Assembly (NCBI RefSeq): GCF_018614415.1
Contig: NZ_JAGGOO010000041.1
Span: 1 to 64,000 of the forward strand
From: Streptomyces sp. ISL-12
GTDB taxonomy: Bacteria > Actinomycetota > Actinomycetes > Streptomycetales > Streptomycetaceae
Length of the DNA stretch: 64,000 nucleotides
Reading direction: 5' to 3'
In this document: in pieces, positions 17,968-26,321 of the stretch
How the letters are laid out: each line of letters opens with the position of its first letter
Numbering within the stretch: the stretch's first letter is position 1
The notes under the pieces: model-generated
Seen by the model: the letters and a program-made list of their open reading frames with translations, nothing else
Databases searched by the model: none
What the model was told of the DNA's origin: nothing
Program-made: the position numbers and the translations under genes

Positions 17968-18363
17968 ATGGCGGGCGGTATCTTTCCGACGTTCCTGTAC
18001 AAGGACGCCAAGGCGGCGATCCGCCAGCTCACGGAGGCGTTCGGCTTCACCGAGCTGGCGGTGTACGAGGGCGAGGGCGGCAAGGTGGCCCACGCCGAGC
18101 TGGCGCTGGGCGGTGCGGCGGTGGTGCTCGGGTCGAAGGGCACCGGCAGCCGTTTCGACGAGCTGATGAAGGACGCCGGCCCGACCGGGGTGTACGTCGT
18201 GGTGGAGGATGTCGACGCCCACCACCGGCGGGCCGTGGAGCACGGCGTGGAGATCCTGATGCCGCCGACCGACCAGGACTACGGCTCGCGGGACTACCTG
18301 GCCCGCGACCTGGAGGGCAACATCTGGAGCTTCGGCACGTACGCGCCGGAGACACCGGCCTGA
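17968..18363 (+). CDS. VOC (glyoxalase/bleomycin-resistance fold) protein
   Basis: 131 aa. The bacterial glyoxalase-like pattern is visible: FPTFLYKDAKAAIRQLTEAFGF at the start, AHAELALGGAAVVLG, GVYVVVEDVDAHHRRAVEHGVEIL, then YGSRDYLARDLEGNIWSFGTY. The family binds a divalent metal with His and Glu residues and includes glyoxalases, dioxygenases and resistance proteins; the reaction here is not known. ATG 17968 follows CGAGGGAGTGAT. Confidence 0.85.
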   Translation: MAGGIFPTFLYKDAKAAIRQLTEAFGFTELAVYEGEGGKVAHAELALGGAAVVLGSKGTGSRFDELMKDAGPTGVYVVVEDVDAHHRRAVEHGVEILMPPTDQDYGSRDYLARDLEGNIWSFGTYAPETPA

Positions 18364-18381
18364 GACACGGGGCGGCGCCGT

Positions 18382-19794
18382 TCAGCTGCCCCCGGTGTGC
18401 ACCTGGAAGGCGGCCCGGCGCACGGCCTTGGCCAGCGCCGGGTCGGGGTGCGCGGCGGCCAGCGCCACCAGGACCTGCACGGTCCGGGGGTGCCCGACGG
18501 CCCGTACCTCGTCCAGCAGCATCGGGACGGTGGGCTGGATCGCGGACTCCAGGTGGCGTACGAGCATCGGGGCCTCGCCGTGGTCGGCGACGGCGGCGGC
18601 GGTGTCGACCCACAGCCAGGTGGCCTCCTGGCGGGTGAGCACCTCGTGCGCGTCCTCCGGGTCGGCGCCGTCGTGCTCGGCCAGCCACAGCAGGGCGTAC
18701 GGCCGCAGCGTCGGCTCGTCGGCCACGGCCCGCACGTCGGGTTCGGCGGGGGCGCCGACCACGCGCAGCGCCTCGAAGGCCAGGCCGCGCAGCAGGGCGT
18801 CCTCGCCGCGGGCGGCCTTGAGGAGTTCGGTGACGGCGCTGCCGACGGGGCGGGCGGCGAGCCAGGCGCGGTACTCGGCGCGGGCCGCGTTGGGGCGGAG
18901 CTGGGCGCAGCCGCGGAGCATGTCCTCGGCCGCCTGCTCGATGTTGCCGGCGGGGCTCTGCGCGGCCACGCAGATCTGCTCCAGCTTGACCCAGACCGCC
19001 CAGTTGCCGAGCGGGGTGAGGGTGGCCTGTCCGTCGCCGTAGGTGAGGGCGCCGACGGAGGCGAGGGCGCCGAGGGCCCAGTCCAGGAGCGGGTCGAGCG
19101 GGGTGTCGTCGTCCTCCGGCTGCTCCGGCTGCTCGGGCAGGTCCGGCCGGGGGCCGTCGTAGGGGACCTCGCAGCGCTCGGTGCGCAGTTCGGTGACGCG
19201 CTGCTGGAGGAGGTCGAGGAGCTGGGCGACGGGTACCGGTCCGGCGGACAGCTGGAGGAAGGAGAGCACCTGGGGCATGGCCGAGACGACCTCGGCGACG
19301 GCGGCGGGCTCCTGGCCGGCGGGCTCGGGGTGGGCGAGCGACCAGGCGTCGAAGAGGGCGACCCAGCCGCGCAGTACGGCGCTGTCGTCGCGGTCCCAGG
19401 CGCGCAGCCGCCAGCCGGGGCGGGCGCTGTCGCCGTGCACCTCGACCAGTCCGGCGAGCCGGGCGATGTCCCAGTCGGCCTGCACCTGAGCCGTGGTCAG
19501 GCCCAGTTCCCGGCCGGCGAGTTCGGCGGAGGTGACGGAGAGGGTGGCCTTGCCGTCGGTGGTCCCGCACGCGCGGCCGGGACCGAGGGCGGTGTCGGCC
19601 CAGCGGGCGACGCGGGCCGCGTCGGCCAGGACGGAGCGGGCCATGCGGGCCAGCTCCGACCGTGCGGGGGTGCCCTCCGGAGGGCGCGGCGCGGTGCGGC
19701 GCGGTGGCCGCTGGTTCATCGCTCTGGGGGCGGCGGCCAGGGGTCGCGGGCGGACGAGTCGGAGCCTGGAGTCGCGCGGGATACGGGACGTCAC
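18382..19794 (-). CDS. Uncharacterised 470-aa actinobacterial protein
   Basis: Large, soluble, Ala/Leu-rich protein. An N-terminal basic Pro/Arg-rich stretch (about 1-50) precedes a winged-helix-like region (SVTSAELAGRELGLTTAQVQADWDIARLAGLVE), an acidic linker (LPEQPEQPEDDDTPLDP), another winged-helix-like part (LGALASVGALTYGDGQATLTPLGNWAVW) and a helical, HEAT-like C-terminal half ending VLVALAAAHPDPALAKAVRRAAFQVHTGG. GTG 19794 is preceded by GGAAG at 12 bases; an ATG at 19719 is an alternative. Homologues are usually 'hypothetical'. Function unknown. Confidence 0.75.
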   Translation of the reverse strand: MTSRIPRDSRLRLVRPRPLAAAPRAMNQRPPRRTAPRPPEGTPARSELARMARSVLADAARVARWADTALGPGRACGTTDGKATLSVTSAELAGRELGLTTAQVQADWDIARLAGLVEVHGDSARPGWRLRAWDRDDSAVLRGWVALFDAWSLAHPEPAGQEPAAVAEVVSAMPQVLSFLQLSAGPVPVAQLLDLLQQRVTELRTERCEVPYDGPRPDLPEQPEQPEDDDTPLDPLLDWALGALASVGALTYGDGQATLTPLGNWAVWVKLEQICVAAQSPAGNIEQAAEDMLRGCAQLRPNAARAEYRAWLAARPVGSAVTELLKAARGEDALLRGLAFEALRVVGAPAEPDVRAVADEPTLRPYALLWLAEHDGADPEDAHEVLTRQEATWLWVDTAAAVADHGEAPMLVRHLESAIQPTVPMLLDEVRAVGHPRTVQVLVALAAAHPDPALAKAVRRAAFQVHTGGS

Positions 19795-20002
19795 GGGTGC
19801 AGTCTTCCGGTTGACGGTCCGAAAACCCAAACGGAACGGCTCGACGGGGCACGGACAAGTCCGGTACGGGGGTTCGCGGGCCTGGAGACAGGGGGGGCCG
19901 CGGGGGTCGGGGATCCCGGTAACGGAAGAGGCCGGGAGGGGGCGGAAGGGAACGGAAAAGGTCGGAACAGGGCGCCGAACGAGCGAGAGAGCCGCGCGAG
20001 GG

Positions 20003-21121
20003 CTACATCAGCGGGGTCAGGAAGCGGCGCAGGGCCTCTTCGTACCTGTCGGGAGCGGCGTTCCACATCGCGCCGTGCGAGGCGTGCGGGACGGTGTGGA
20101 GGGCGACCAGGCGGGGGTGGGCGTCGGCGAACCGGCGGGAGAGCTGCCAGGGGGCGACGCTGTCGGCCGGGCCGTGGAAGACGAGGGCCGGGACGTCGAG
20201 GCGGTCGGGGCCGGCGGCCCGCGCGGAGTCGAGTCCGGTGCGGCCCTGAGCGGCGCGGACCGCGAGCGGCAGCAGCGCGCCCGGGGTGCGGCCGGCCGCG
20301 GCGAGGGCGCGCAGGGTCGTCTGCCAGTCGAGGACCGGGGAGTCGAGGACCAGCCCGGAGATCCGGTCGCGGTGCGGGGAGCGCGTGGCGGTGCGCAGGG
20401 CCATGGTGGCGCCGGTGGACCAGCCGAGCAGGACGACCTTGCGGGCGCCGTGGCCGACGGCGTACCGGACGGCGGCGTCCAGGTCGTGCCACTCCGTCTC
20501 GCCGAAGTGGCGCAGGCCGCCCGGCGGGCGGGGAGCGCCGGCGTCGCCCCGGTAGGCGAGGGCCAGGAGTGGGAACTCCAGGCGGTTGAGGAGGCCCATG
20601 AGGTTCAGGGCGTGCTCCCGGGTGGTGCCCAGGCCGTGCACCGCGATGATCCAGGTGCCGCGGGCGCCCGGCAGGAACCAGGCGGGCAGCGCGCCGAGGT
20701 CGCCGGGGACCTCGACGTCGGTGTGGGCCAGGCCCAGGGCGGTGCCCGGGTCGCCGACGTACAGGTTGGCGGTGAGCCAGGCCTTGTCGCCGGGTCCCAG
20801 GGTGCCGTGCGTGACGCGTTCGAGGCGGCGTACGACGGTGTCGGCCGGGTGCTGGGCGCCGGGCAGGACGGGGCCCACGACGGCGTGCGAGCCGTCGCCG
20901 GCCAGTCCGTACCGGCCGGGCCGCAGCGTGGCCAGGTGCCGGGTGAGGGTGATCTGTCCGGCGGCGGTGCCGTGCACCGTGAGCCGGGGCTCGGTGGGCA
21001 GGGGCCGGCCGGGGGTCGCCTTGAGGGCGGCGTCGCTGGCGAGGCGGCCGGCGGCGACGCTCGCGGCGCCGGCTGCCAGGGCCGCGGTGACGGCGGCGGT
21101 CGTTGCGGTGACGGTGCGCAC
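20003..21121 (-). CDS. Alpha/beta hydrolase, membrane-anchored or exported
   Basis: 372 aa. An Ala-rich hydrophobic N-terminus (TATTAAVTAALAAGAASVAAG) may be a signal or anchor. A strand-rich domain of about 110 residues precedes the hydrolase domain, where the nucleophile elbow GWSTGA, the Asp in HGPADSVAP and the His in VPHASHGAMW give a complete Ser-Asp-His triad. The oxyanion His-Gly appears as AVHGLGTTREH. GTG 21121 start. The layout recalls prolyl oligopeptidase-like or cinnamoyl-esterase-like hydrolases. Substrate unknown. Confidence 0.82.
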   Translation of the reverse strand: MRTVTATTAAVTAALAAGAASVAAGRLASDAALKATPGRPLPTEPRLTVHGTAAGQITLTRHLATLRPGRYGLAGDGSHAVVGPVLPGAQHPADTVVRRLERVTHGTLGPGDKAWLTANLYVGDPGTALGLAHTDVEVPGDLGALPAWFLPGARGTWIIAVHGLGTTREHALNLMGLLNRLEFPLLALAYRGDAGAPRPPGGLRHFGETEWHDLDAAVRYAVGHGARKVVLLGWSTGATMALRTATRSPHRDRISGLVLDSPVLDWQTTLRALAAAGRTPGALLPLAVRAAQGRTGLDSARAAGPDRLDVPALVFHGPADSVAPWQLSRRFADAHPRLVALHTVPHASHGAMWNAAPDRYEEALRRFLTPLM

Positions 21122-21226
21122 AGCTCCCAGTTTCCCGGCGTGCTCCGCCGTAAGCCACCGGAAGGACGGCTCGGGGTGACGGACGGGTCACCCGCACCCG
21201 CCACCCGGCCGTACGGCCCCGGCCGT

Positions 21227-21420
21227 CACCGCGTCCCGCCACCTCCGGCCCGCCCTCCCGGCCGCCACCGCGTCCCGCCACCTCCGGCCCGCCCTCCCGG
21301 CCGCCACCGCGTCCCGCCACCTCCGGCCCGCCACCCAGCCGCCACAATGTCCCGCCACCCCCGGCCTCGCCGCCCCGGCCGCCACAACGTCCCGCCACCC
21401 CAGCCGCCACCGCATCCCGC
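21227..21420. repeat. 39-bp minisatellite, about six copies
   Basis: Three nearly identical 39-bp units begin at 21227, 21266 and 21305 (each CACCGCGTCCCGCCACCTCC onward). Decayed units begin near 21343, 21383 and 21408. The array fills most of the 341 bp between the hydrolase start and the aldolase stop. Because 39 is a multiple of three it stays open in several frames, but nothing suggests it is translated. Confidence 0.88.
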
Positions 21421-21462
21421 CACCCCGACCCACCGCCCCGCCCAGCCTCCCGGCTCGCCGCC

Positions 21463-22134
21463 TCAGCCCCGCTGCCCGTAGCCGCGCAGCCGCTCCGCCA
21501 CCTCCGCGACCTGCTCCTCCGTCAGCAGGGACGGGGTCAGGCCGGGGACGGCGGAGGCGGTCAGCCACAGGCGGCACATCCACTCGAGCTGGGCGGTGCG
21601 GTCGTATGCCTGGTCGAGGGAGGAGCCGTACGTGATCGTCCCGTGGTTGCGCAGGAGGCAGCCGGACCGGCCGTCGAGGGCGCGGAGCATGTTCTCGGCC
21701 AACTCGTCGGTGCCGTACGTCGCATATGGGGCAACCCGGACGGGTCCGCCGAGGGCCGCGGCCATGTAGTGCACCAGCGGCAGCGCCGGTACGAGGGTGG
21801 AGACGGCCGTCGCGTGCACGGCGTGGGTGTGGACGACCGCGCGGGCGTCGGTGTGCCGGTAGACCGCGAGGTGCATGGGCAGTTCGCTGGTCGGGACGAG
21901 CGTGCCGAGCACCTGTCGCCCGTCCGGGTCCACGCCGGTGACGTCGTCCGGCGTGAGCCGGTCGTACGGCACGCCCGAAGGCGTGACCAGCACGGTGTCG
22001 CCGACCCGGACCGAGACGTTGCCGGAGGTGCCGACCACCAGTCCGTCGGCGACCGTGCGCCGGGCGGCGGCCACCAGCGCCTCCCAGGCGCGCGCCTCCT
22101 CCGGGCGTACACATCTCCCCCGCGGCTCCCGCAC
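21463..22134 (-). CDS. Class II aldolase/adducin family protein
   Basis: 223 aa. The family pattern is clear: GLVVGTSGNVSVRV (phosphate-binding loop), a Glu in LVPTSELPMHLAVYRHTDARAVVHTHAVHATAVS with the zinc-binding HTH pair, and a further His in LLRNHGTITYG. This matches L-fuculose/L-ribulose-phosphate aldolases and epimerases. GTG 22134 is preferred because GGGAGGAGG lies eight bases upstream and the conserved region begins just after; upstream in-frame sequence shows no similarity. Substrate unknown; no sugar kinase is adjacent. Confidence 0.87.
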   Translation of the reverse strand: MREPRGRCVRPEEARAWEALVAAARRTVADGLVVGTSGNVSVRVGDTVLVTPSGVPYDRLTPDDVTGVDPDGRQVLGTLVPTSELPMHLAVYRHTDARAVVHTHAVHATAVSTLVPALPLVHYMAAALGGPVRVAPYATYGTDELAENMLRALDGRSGCLLRNHGTITYGSSLDQAYDRTAQLEWMCRLWLTASAVPGLTPSLLTEEQVAEVAERLRGYGQRG

Positions 22135-22390
22135 GACCCCGCCTCCTCCCGGGCGTCCCGTACGCCCCAGTGGTCCCGCCGCCGACCGGCGCTGCGGCGA
22201 TCCTGCCAGGCGGGTCGGCAAGCCGGGGCACTGTAGGGCGGAAGCCGGGCCTCCGGGAGGGGGCGTATCGCGGCACATCACCCCTGCTTCCCTCTTGGCC
22301 GGGGATCGGTGAGCGTTCGATGATCTTCGAGTACGCTCGGGCTGGTTTGTCATGCACGTTGCCATTTTCGGGGGAATTCCGGGGGGAATC

Positions 22391-23149
22391 ATGGCCCGTG
22401 ACCACGCCCACCTCATACCGTCCCGCCGCGGCCGGCTGCTCGCGGCCTGCGCCGCCGCGCTCGCCCTCGGCGGGACCGCGCTCACCGAGGCGCCCGCCTC
22501 GGCCGCGACCGGCCGGCCGAAGGGACACGACGTCTCGTCCCACCAGAAGACCGTCGACTTCGGCCGGGCCAGGGCGAAGGGCGCGACGTTCGCCTACGTC
22601 AAGGCCACCGAGTCGCACACCTACCGCAACCCCTACTTCGAGGAGCAGTACGACGGCGCGCGCCGGGCGGGCCTGATCCGCGGCGCCTACCACTTCGCGC
22701 TGCCGCACAGGTCCTCGGGCCGCGCACAGGCGGCGTACTTCGTGCGCCACGGCGGCGGCTGGCGCGCCGACGGCCGCACGCTGCCGCCCGCGCTGGACAT
22801 CGAGTACAACCCGTACGACAAGAACAAGAAGTGCTACGGGCTGAGCAAGGCGCGGATGACGGCCTGGATCGACTCGTTCAGCGACGAGGTGAGGCGGCTC
22901 ACGGGCCGCCGGCCGGTGATCTACACCACCACGCACTGGTGGAAGACGTGCACCGGGAACAGCCGCGCCTTCGCCGCGGACCACCCCCTGTGGATCGCCC
23001 GCCACGACGCGCCGAGCGCGGGTGAACTGCCGGCCGGCTGGGCGTCGTACACGTTCTGGCAGTACGACAACGCCGGTCCGCTGCCGGGCGACCAGAACGT
23101 GTTCAACGGGTCCCTCGCCCGGCTGAAGACGTTCGCCACGGGCGGCTGA
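22391..23149 (+). CDS. Secreted GH25 muramidase (lysozyme)
   Basis: 252 aa. A signal peptide occupies about residues 1-38 (RRGRLLAACAAALALGGTALTEAPASA). The GH25 domain follows with GHDVSSHQ (catalytic Asp), FAYVKATES, GAYHFA, the ALDIEYN segment with the catalytic Asp/Glu pair, VIYTTTHWW and YTFWQYDN. It hydrolyses the N-acetylmuramic acid to N-acetylglucosamine bond in peptidoglycan. The ATG at 22391 directly follows GGGGGGAATC, a strong ribosome binding site. It is read divergently from the aldolase gene; the 256-bp gap holds both promoters. Confidence 0.93.
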   Translation: MARDHAHLIPSRRGRLLAACAAALALGGTALTEAPASAATGRPKGHDVSSHQKTVDFGRARAKGATFAYVKATESHTYRNPYFEEQYDGARRAGLIRGAYHFALPHRSSGRAQAAYFVRHGGGWRADGRTLPPALDIEYNPYDKNKKCYGLSKARMTAWIDSFSDEVRRLTGRRPVIYTTTHWWKTCTGNSRAFAADHPLWIARHDAPSAGELPAGWASYTFWQYDNAGPLPGDQNVFNGSLARLKTFATGG

Positions 23150-23212
23150 GGCCGGAGGGGGTGCGGACAGGGGGCGGTGACTCCGATTCCGGACACCACC
23201 GCGCCCCTCCCA

Positions 23213-23249
23213 GTTCATCTTCCGTTCACCCTGGTTACCTACGTTCGAC
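23213..23249 (+). promoter_or_regulatory. Probable PHO box (PhoP-binding direct repeats)
   Basis: GTTCATC (23213) and GTTCACC (23224) are spaced exactly 11 bp, the direct-repeat spacing of Streptomyces PhoP boxes. Weaker units GTTACCT (23234) and GTTCGAC (23243) follow. They lie 33-70 bp before a phosphate transporter gene, where control by phosphate is expected. Confidence 0.7.
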
Positions 23250-23281
23250 CAGCCAATGACCTCGAACGATTGCCTGGGTAA

Positions 23282-24580
23282 ATGGAAAGCTTCTCGCTGA
23301 TCCTCGCGATTGTGGTGGTGACCGCACTCGCGTTTGATTTCACGAACGGTTTCCACGACACCGCGAACGCGATGGCGACGACCATTTCGACCGGTGCGCT
23401 CAAGCCCAAGATCGCGGTGGCCATGTCCGCCGTACTGAATCTGGTGGGCGCCTTCCTCTCCGTGGAGGTCGCCAACACGATCTCCAAGGGTCTCGTCGAC
23501 GAGACCGGCATCCGTCCCGAGGTCATCTTCGCCGCCCTGGTCGGCGCGATCCTCTGGAATCTGCTGACCTGGCTGGTCGGGCTGCCGTCCAGCTCCTCGC
23601 ACGCCCTCATGGGCGGTCTGATCGGCGCCGCGATCGCCTCGGCGGGGGTCGGCGCGGTCCACGGCGACGTCCTCGTCACCAAGGTGCTGCTCCCGGCGAT
23701 CGCCGCTCCCGTGGTGGCGGGCATCGCGGCGCTGGTCGCCACCCGGCTGATGTACCGGCTGGGCCGCAAGGCCGACGGCAAGGCCGCCGACAAGGGCTAC
23801 CGCGTCGGCCAGATCGCCTCGGCCGGGCTGGTCTCGCTGGCGCACGGCACCAACGACGCGCAGAAGACGATGGGCATCATCACCCTCGCCCTGGTGGCGG
23901 GCGGCGCCCTCACCCCCGACTCCGACCCGCCCCTGTGGGTCATCCTCTCCGCGGGCCTGGCCATCGCGCTCGGCACCTACCTCGGCGGCTGGCGGATCAT
24001 CCGCACCATGGGCAAGGGCCTGACCGACCTCCAGCCGCAGCAGGGCTTCGCCGCCCAGACCAGCGCGGCGACGGTCATCCTGGCCTCCTCCCACCTGGGC
24101 TTCTCGCTCTCCACCACGCACTCCGTCTCCGGTTCGGTGATGGGCGCCGGCCTCGGCCGCAAGGGCGGTGTGGTGCGCTGGTCGACGGCGACGCGGATGT
24201 TCGTCGCCTGGGGGCTGACGCTGCCGGCCGCGGCCCTGGTCGCCGCGCTCGCCGAGTGGGTCTGCGGACTGGGCGACTGGGGCACGGCGCTCGTCGCGGT
24301 GCTGCTGGTCGCGGCCAGCTTCGCGATCTGGCGGATCTCGCGGCGCGAGGTCGTCGACCACACCAACGTCACCGACGCGGAGGGCGGCGTCCCGGAGCCG
24401 GCCGGTGTGGTGACCGCCGCGGTGGCCGCCGTGGCGCCGCCCCCGGCGGGCACCCCGGCCGACGGCCTTCCGGCGACCGAGGGGCTCGCGGTGACCGACG
24501 GGCTCTCGGCCACCATCCCGGCCCAGCCGTCCGAGGCCCCCGACGCCCCGGCCGCCCGTTCGGCCGCCACCCCCGTCTGA
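23282..24580 (+). CDS. pit: PiT-family inorganic phosphate transporter
   Basis: 432-aa membrane permease with about ten helices. Both PiT signature repeats are visible: FDFTNGFHDTANAMATTISTG near residues 19-38 and SLAHGTNDAQKTMGIITLA in the second half, plus SHLGFSLSTTHSVSGSVMG. The C-terminal 60 residues are Pro/Ala-rich and probably cytoplasmic. PiT carriers take up phosphate as a metal-phosphate complex with a proton. A PHO box precedes the gene, and a 73-aa membrane protein gene follows. It resembles the PhoP-controlled pitH2 of S. coelicolor (from memory). Confidence 0.93.
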   Translation: MESFSLILAIVVVTALAFDFTNGFHDTANAMATTISTGALKPKIAVAMSAVLNLVGAFLSVEVANTISKGLVDETGIRPEVIFAALVGAILWNLLTWLVGLPSSSSHALMGGLIGAAIASAGVGAVHGDVLVTKVLLPAIAAPVVAGIAALVATRLMYRLGRKADGKAADKGYRVGQIASAGLVSLAHGTNDAQKTMGIITLALVAGGALTPDSDPPLWVILSAGLAIALGTYLGGWRIIRTMGKGLTDLQPQQGFAAQTSAATVILASSHLGFSLSTTHSVSGSVMGAGLGRKGGVVRWSTATRMFVAWGLTLPAAALVAALAEWVCGLGDWGTALVAVLLVAASFAIWRISRREVVDHTNVTDAEGGVPEPAGVVTAAVAAVAPPPAGTPADGLPATEGLAVTDGLSATIPAQPSEAPDAPAARSAATPV

Positions 24581-24635
24581 TCCGGTCCCGTCCGGACATC
24601 AGGAGAAAACCGGACATCAGGAGAAGAGAAGCACG

Positions 24636-24857
24636 ATGAAGATCGACTGGGCAGCCCTCGGCTCCGTCTTCGGGGTCGGCCTCGTGGCCACCGTCGCCCT
24701 GGTGGCCCTGTTCACCCTCGGCATCGCCGGCCTGTCCCGCCAGGAGCGGGCCGCGGAGCGGGGCGGCTCCGCGGGCCTCGCGGTCACCGGCGCGTACGTC
24801 TGCTTCGCGGCGTGCGCGGCGGCGGTGGCGTACGGGATCTATCTGATCGTGGCCTGA
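24636..24857 (+). CDS. Small two-helix membrane protein downstream of pit
   Basis: 73 aa with two transmembrane segments (ALGSVFGVGLVATVALVALFTLGIAG and GAYVCFAACAAAVAYGIYLIVA) joined by a basic loop SRQERAAERGG. The ATG follows AGGAGAAGAG. It sits 55 bp after pit, and two copies of a CGGACATCAGGAGAA stretch lie in the gap. The conserved position after PiT genes suggests an accessory role, not shown. Confidence 0.8.
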   Translation: MKIDWAALGSVFGVGLVATVALVALFTLGIAGLSRQERAAERGGSAGLAVTGAYVCFAACAAAVAYGIYLIVA

Positions 24858-24883
24858 CGCGCCCTCCCCCGCCTCCCTTGTCG

Positions 24884-24924
24884 CCGCCCTGCCGGGCGCC
24901 CTACGGGTGCTTCCGGCAGGGCGG
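24884..24924 (+). terminator. Hairpin terminator of the pit operon
   Basis: Perfect 12-bp arms CCGCCCTGCCGG (24884-24895) and CCGGCAGGGCGG (24913-24924), 27 bp after the stop of the small membrane protein. It separates pit from the riboswitch leader of the cobalamin cluster. Confidence 0.75.
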
Positions 24925-25124
24925 CTTCGCGTCCGCGCCCCGCGCATAAAGGACATGGCGGGCGGGCGGACCGGGGCATCTCCAGCCGGAACGGCGCATG
25001 CCGCCCGAGGGAGCGGTTTCCCGGCAAGCCGCTCCCGTGGACCGCGCGGCGTGGCAGCGGTCCCCTCCGCGGTGTGGGCCTCAGCACACTCCCCCCGTGC
25101 AGGTCAACGGCAAGTTGACGGGCG

Positions 25125-25262
25125 TTCTCGGCCCGTGGTGGACTTCCGGGGCCATGTACGGCGGCAGGAGAGGAAGCCCGGTGCGAATCCGGCGCGGTCC
25201 CGCCACTGTGACCGGGGAGCACTCCCCGGGAGTCAGGAACTCTCACCGCCGGTCTCGTCGAA
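25125..25262 (+). ncRNA. Cobalamin (B12) riboswitch
   Basis: Conserved pieces are in order: GAGAGGAAGCCCGGTGCGAA (25168-25187), TCCGGCGCGGTCCCGCCACTGTGACC ending near 25212, and the B12-box sequence GAGTCAGGAACTC (25230-25242). It lies about 100-240 bp before cobD within a 507-bp gene-free leader. Outer boundaries are approximate because the P1 stem is not certain. In Streptomyces, B12 binding lowers expression of the downstream genes. Confidence 0.88.
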
Positions 25263-25364
25263 CCAGGGCGTGGACACCCTGAGTGAGGACATAACGCGAT
25301 GCTCGGCTGCCGTTCGGAACGCAGGCCCGGTTCCCCCTCCCCCCGTGTGACCGGCTGAGCTCCC

Positions 25365-26321
25365 GTGCGTGCCGGACGCGTCTTCGCGTACGGCGCCGCC
25401 GCCGGCCTCCTCGGTGACCTGCTCCTCGGCGACCCCCGCCGCGGGCATCCGGTCGCCGTGTTCGGCCGCGCCGCCGGTGCCGTGGAACAACTGCTGTGGC
25501 GTGACCACCGGGGCCTGGGCGCCCTGCACACCGCCGTGTGCGCCGGTGGCGCCGTCGCCCTCGGCGCCGTGGCCGCCCGTGCCGTACGCCCCTGCCCCGC
25601 CGCCTCCGTCGCGCTGACCGGCGCCGCCACCTGGGCCGTGGTCGGCGGGACCTCGCTGGCGCGGGAGGCGTCCGCGATCGGGCGGGCGCTGGAGGCCGGG
25701 GACGTGGCAGGGGCGCGGGCCCGGCTGCCGCACCTGTGCGGGCGGGACCCGCAGGCCCTGGACGCCGACGGGATCGCCCGGGCGGTGGTGGAGTCCGTCG
25801 CCGAGAACACCTCCGACGCGGTGGTGGGCGCCCTGGTGTGGGGCGCCGTGGCCGGGGTCCCCGGGCTGCTCGGCTTCCGTGCCGTCAACACCCTCGACGC
25901 CATGGTCGGGCACAAGTCGCCCCGCTACCGGCGCTACGGCTGGGCCTCGGCCCGGCTCGACGACGTCGCCGGCTGGCCGGGCGCCCGGCTGACCGCCGTA
26001 CTGGCCACGGCGGCCGGAGGCGACCCGCGGGGTGCCGTACGGGCCTGGCGGGCCGACGCCGGCCGGCACCCGAGCCCCAACGCCGGGCCGGTCGAGGCGT
26101 CCTTCGCGGGCGCCCTCGGGGTGCGGCTGGGCGGGACGCTGTCCTACGGCGGCCGGGTGGAGCACCGGCCCGTCCTCAACGGAGCCGAAGGACGCGCCGT
26201 GCGGGTCGCCGACATCGACCGGGCGGTACGGCTGTCCCGGCGCGTGAGCTGGCTCGCGCTGGGCGTGTGCGCGGGCGCACGGATCGTGGGAGCGCGACTG
26301 AGGAAAGGACGTACGGCATGA
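25365..26321 (+). CDS. cobD: Adenosylcobinamide-phosphate synthase CobD/CbiB
   Basis: 318-aa membrane protein that attaches aminopropanol (phosphate) to adenosylcobyric acid. The family marks [17 protein letters not shown] at the start, [52 protein letters not shown] and [21 protein letters not shown] are all present. GTG 25365 lacks a strong ribosome binding site. It is the first gene after the riboswitch; its TGA overlaps the ATG of cobQ. Confidence 0.93.
   Translation: MRAGRVFAYGAAAGLLGDLLLGDPRRGHPVAVFGRAAGAVEQLLWRDHRGLGALHTAVCAGGAVALGAVAARAVRPCPAASVALTGAATWAVVGGTSLAREASAIGRALEAGDVAGARARLPHLCGRDPQALDADGIARAVVESVAENTSDAVVGALVWGAVAGVPGLLGFRAVNTLDAMVGHKSPRYRRYGWASARLDDVAGWPGARLTAVLATAAGGDPRGAVRAWRADAGRHPSPNAGPVEASFAGALGVRLGGTLSYGGRVEHRPVLNGAEGRAVRVADIDRAVRLSRRVSWLALGVCAGARIVGARLRKGRTA

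Noticed and set aside
21188..21480. Plus-strand Pro-rich frame across the 39-bp repeats as a possible repeat protein
   Set aside because: It has no start with a ribosome binding site, and the decayed units have lengths that break the pattern.
22135..22390. A c-di-AMP or other riboswitch in front of the GH25 muramidase gene
   Set aside because: No ydaO-type conserved sequence was visible; only an ordinary promoter region can be supported.
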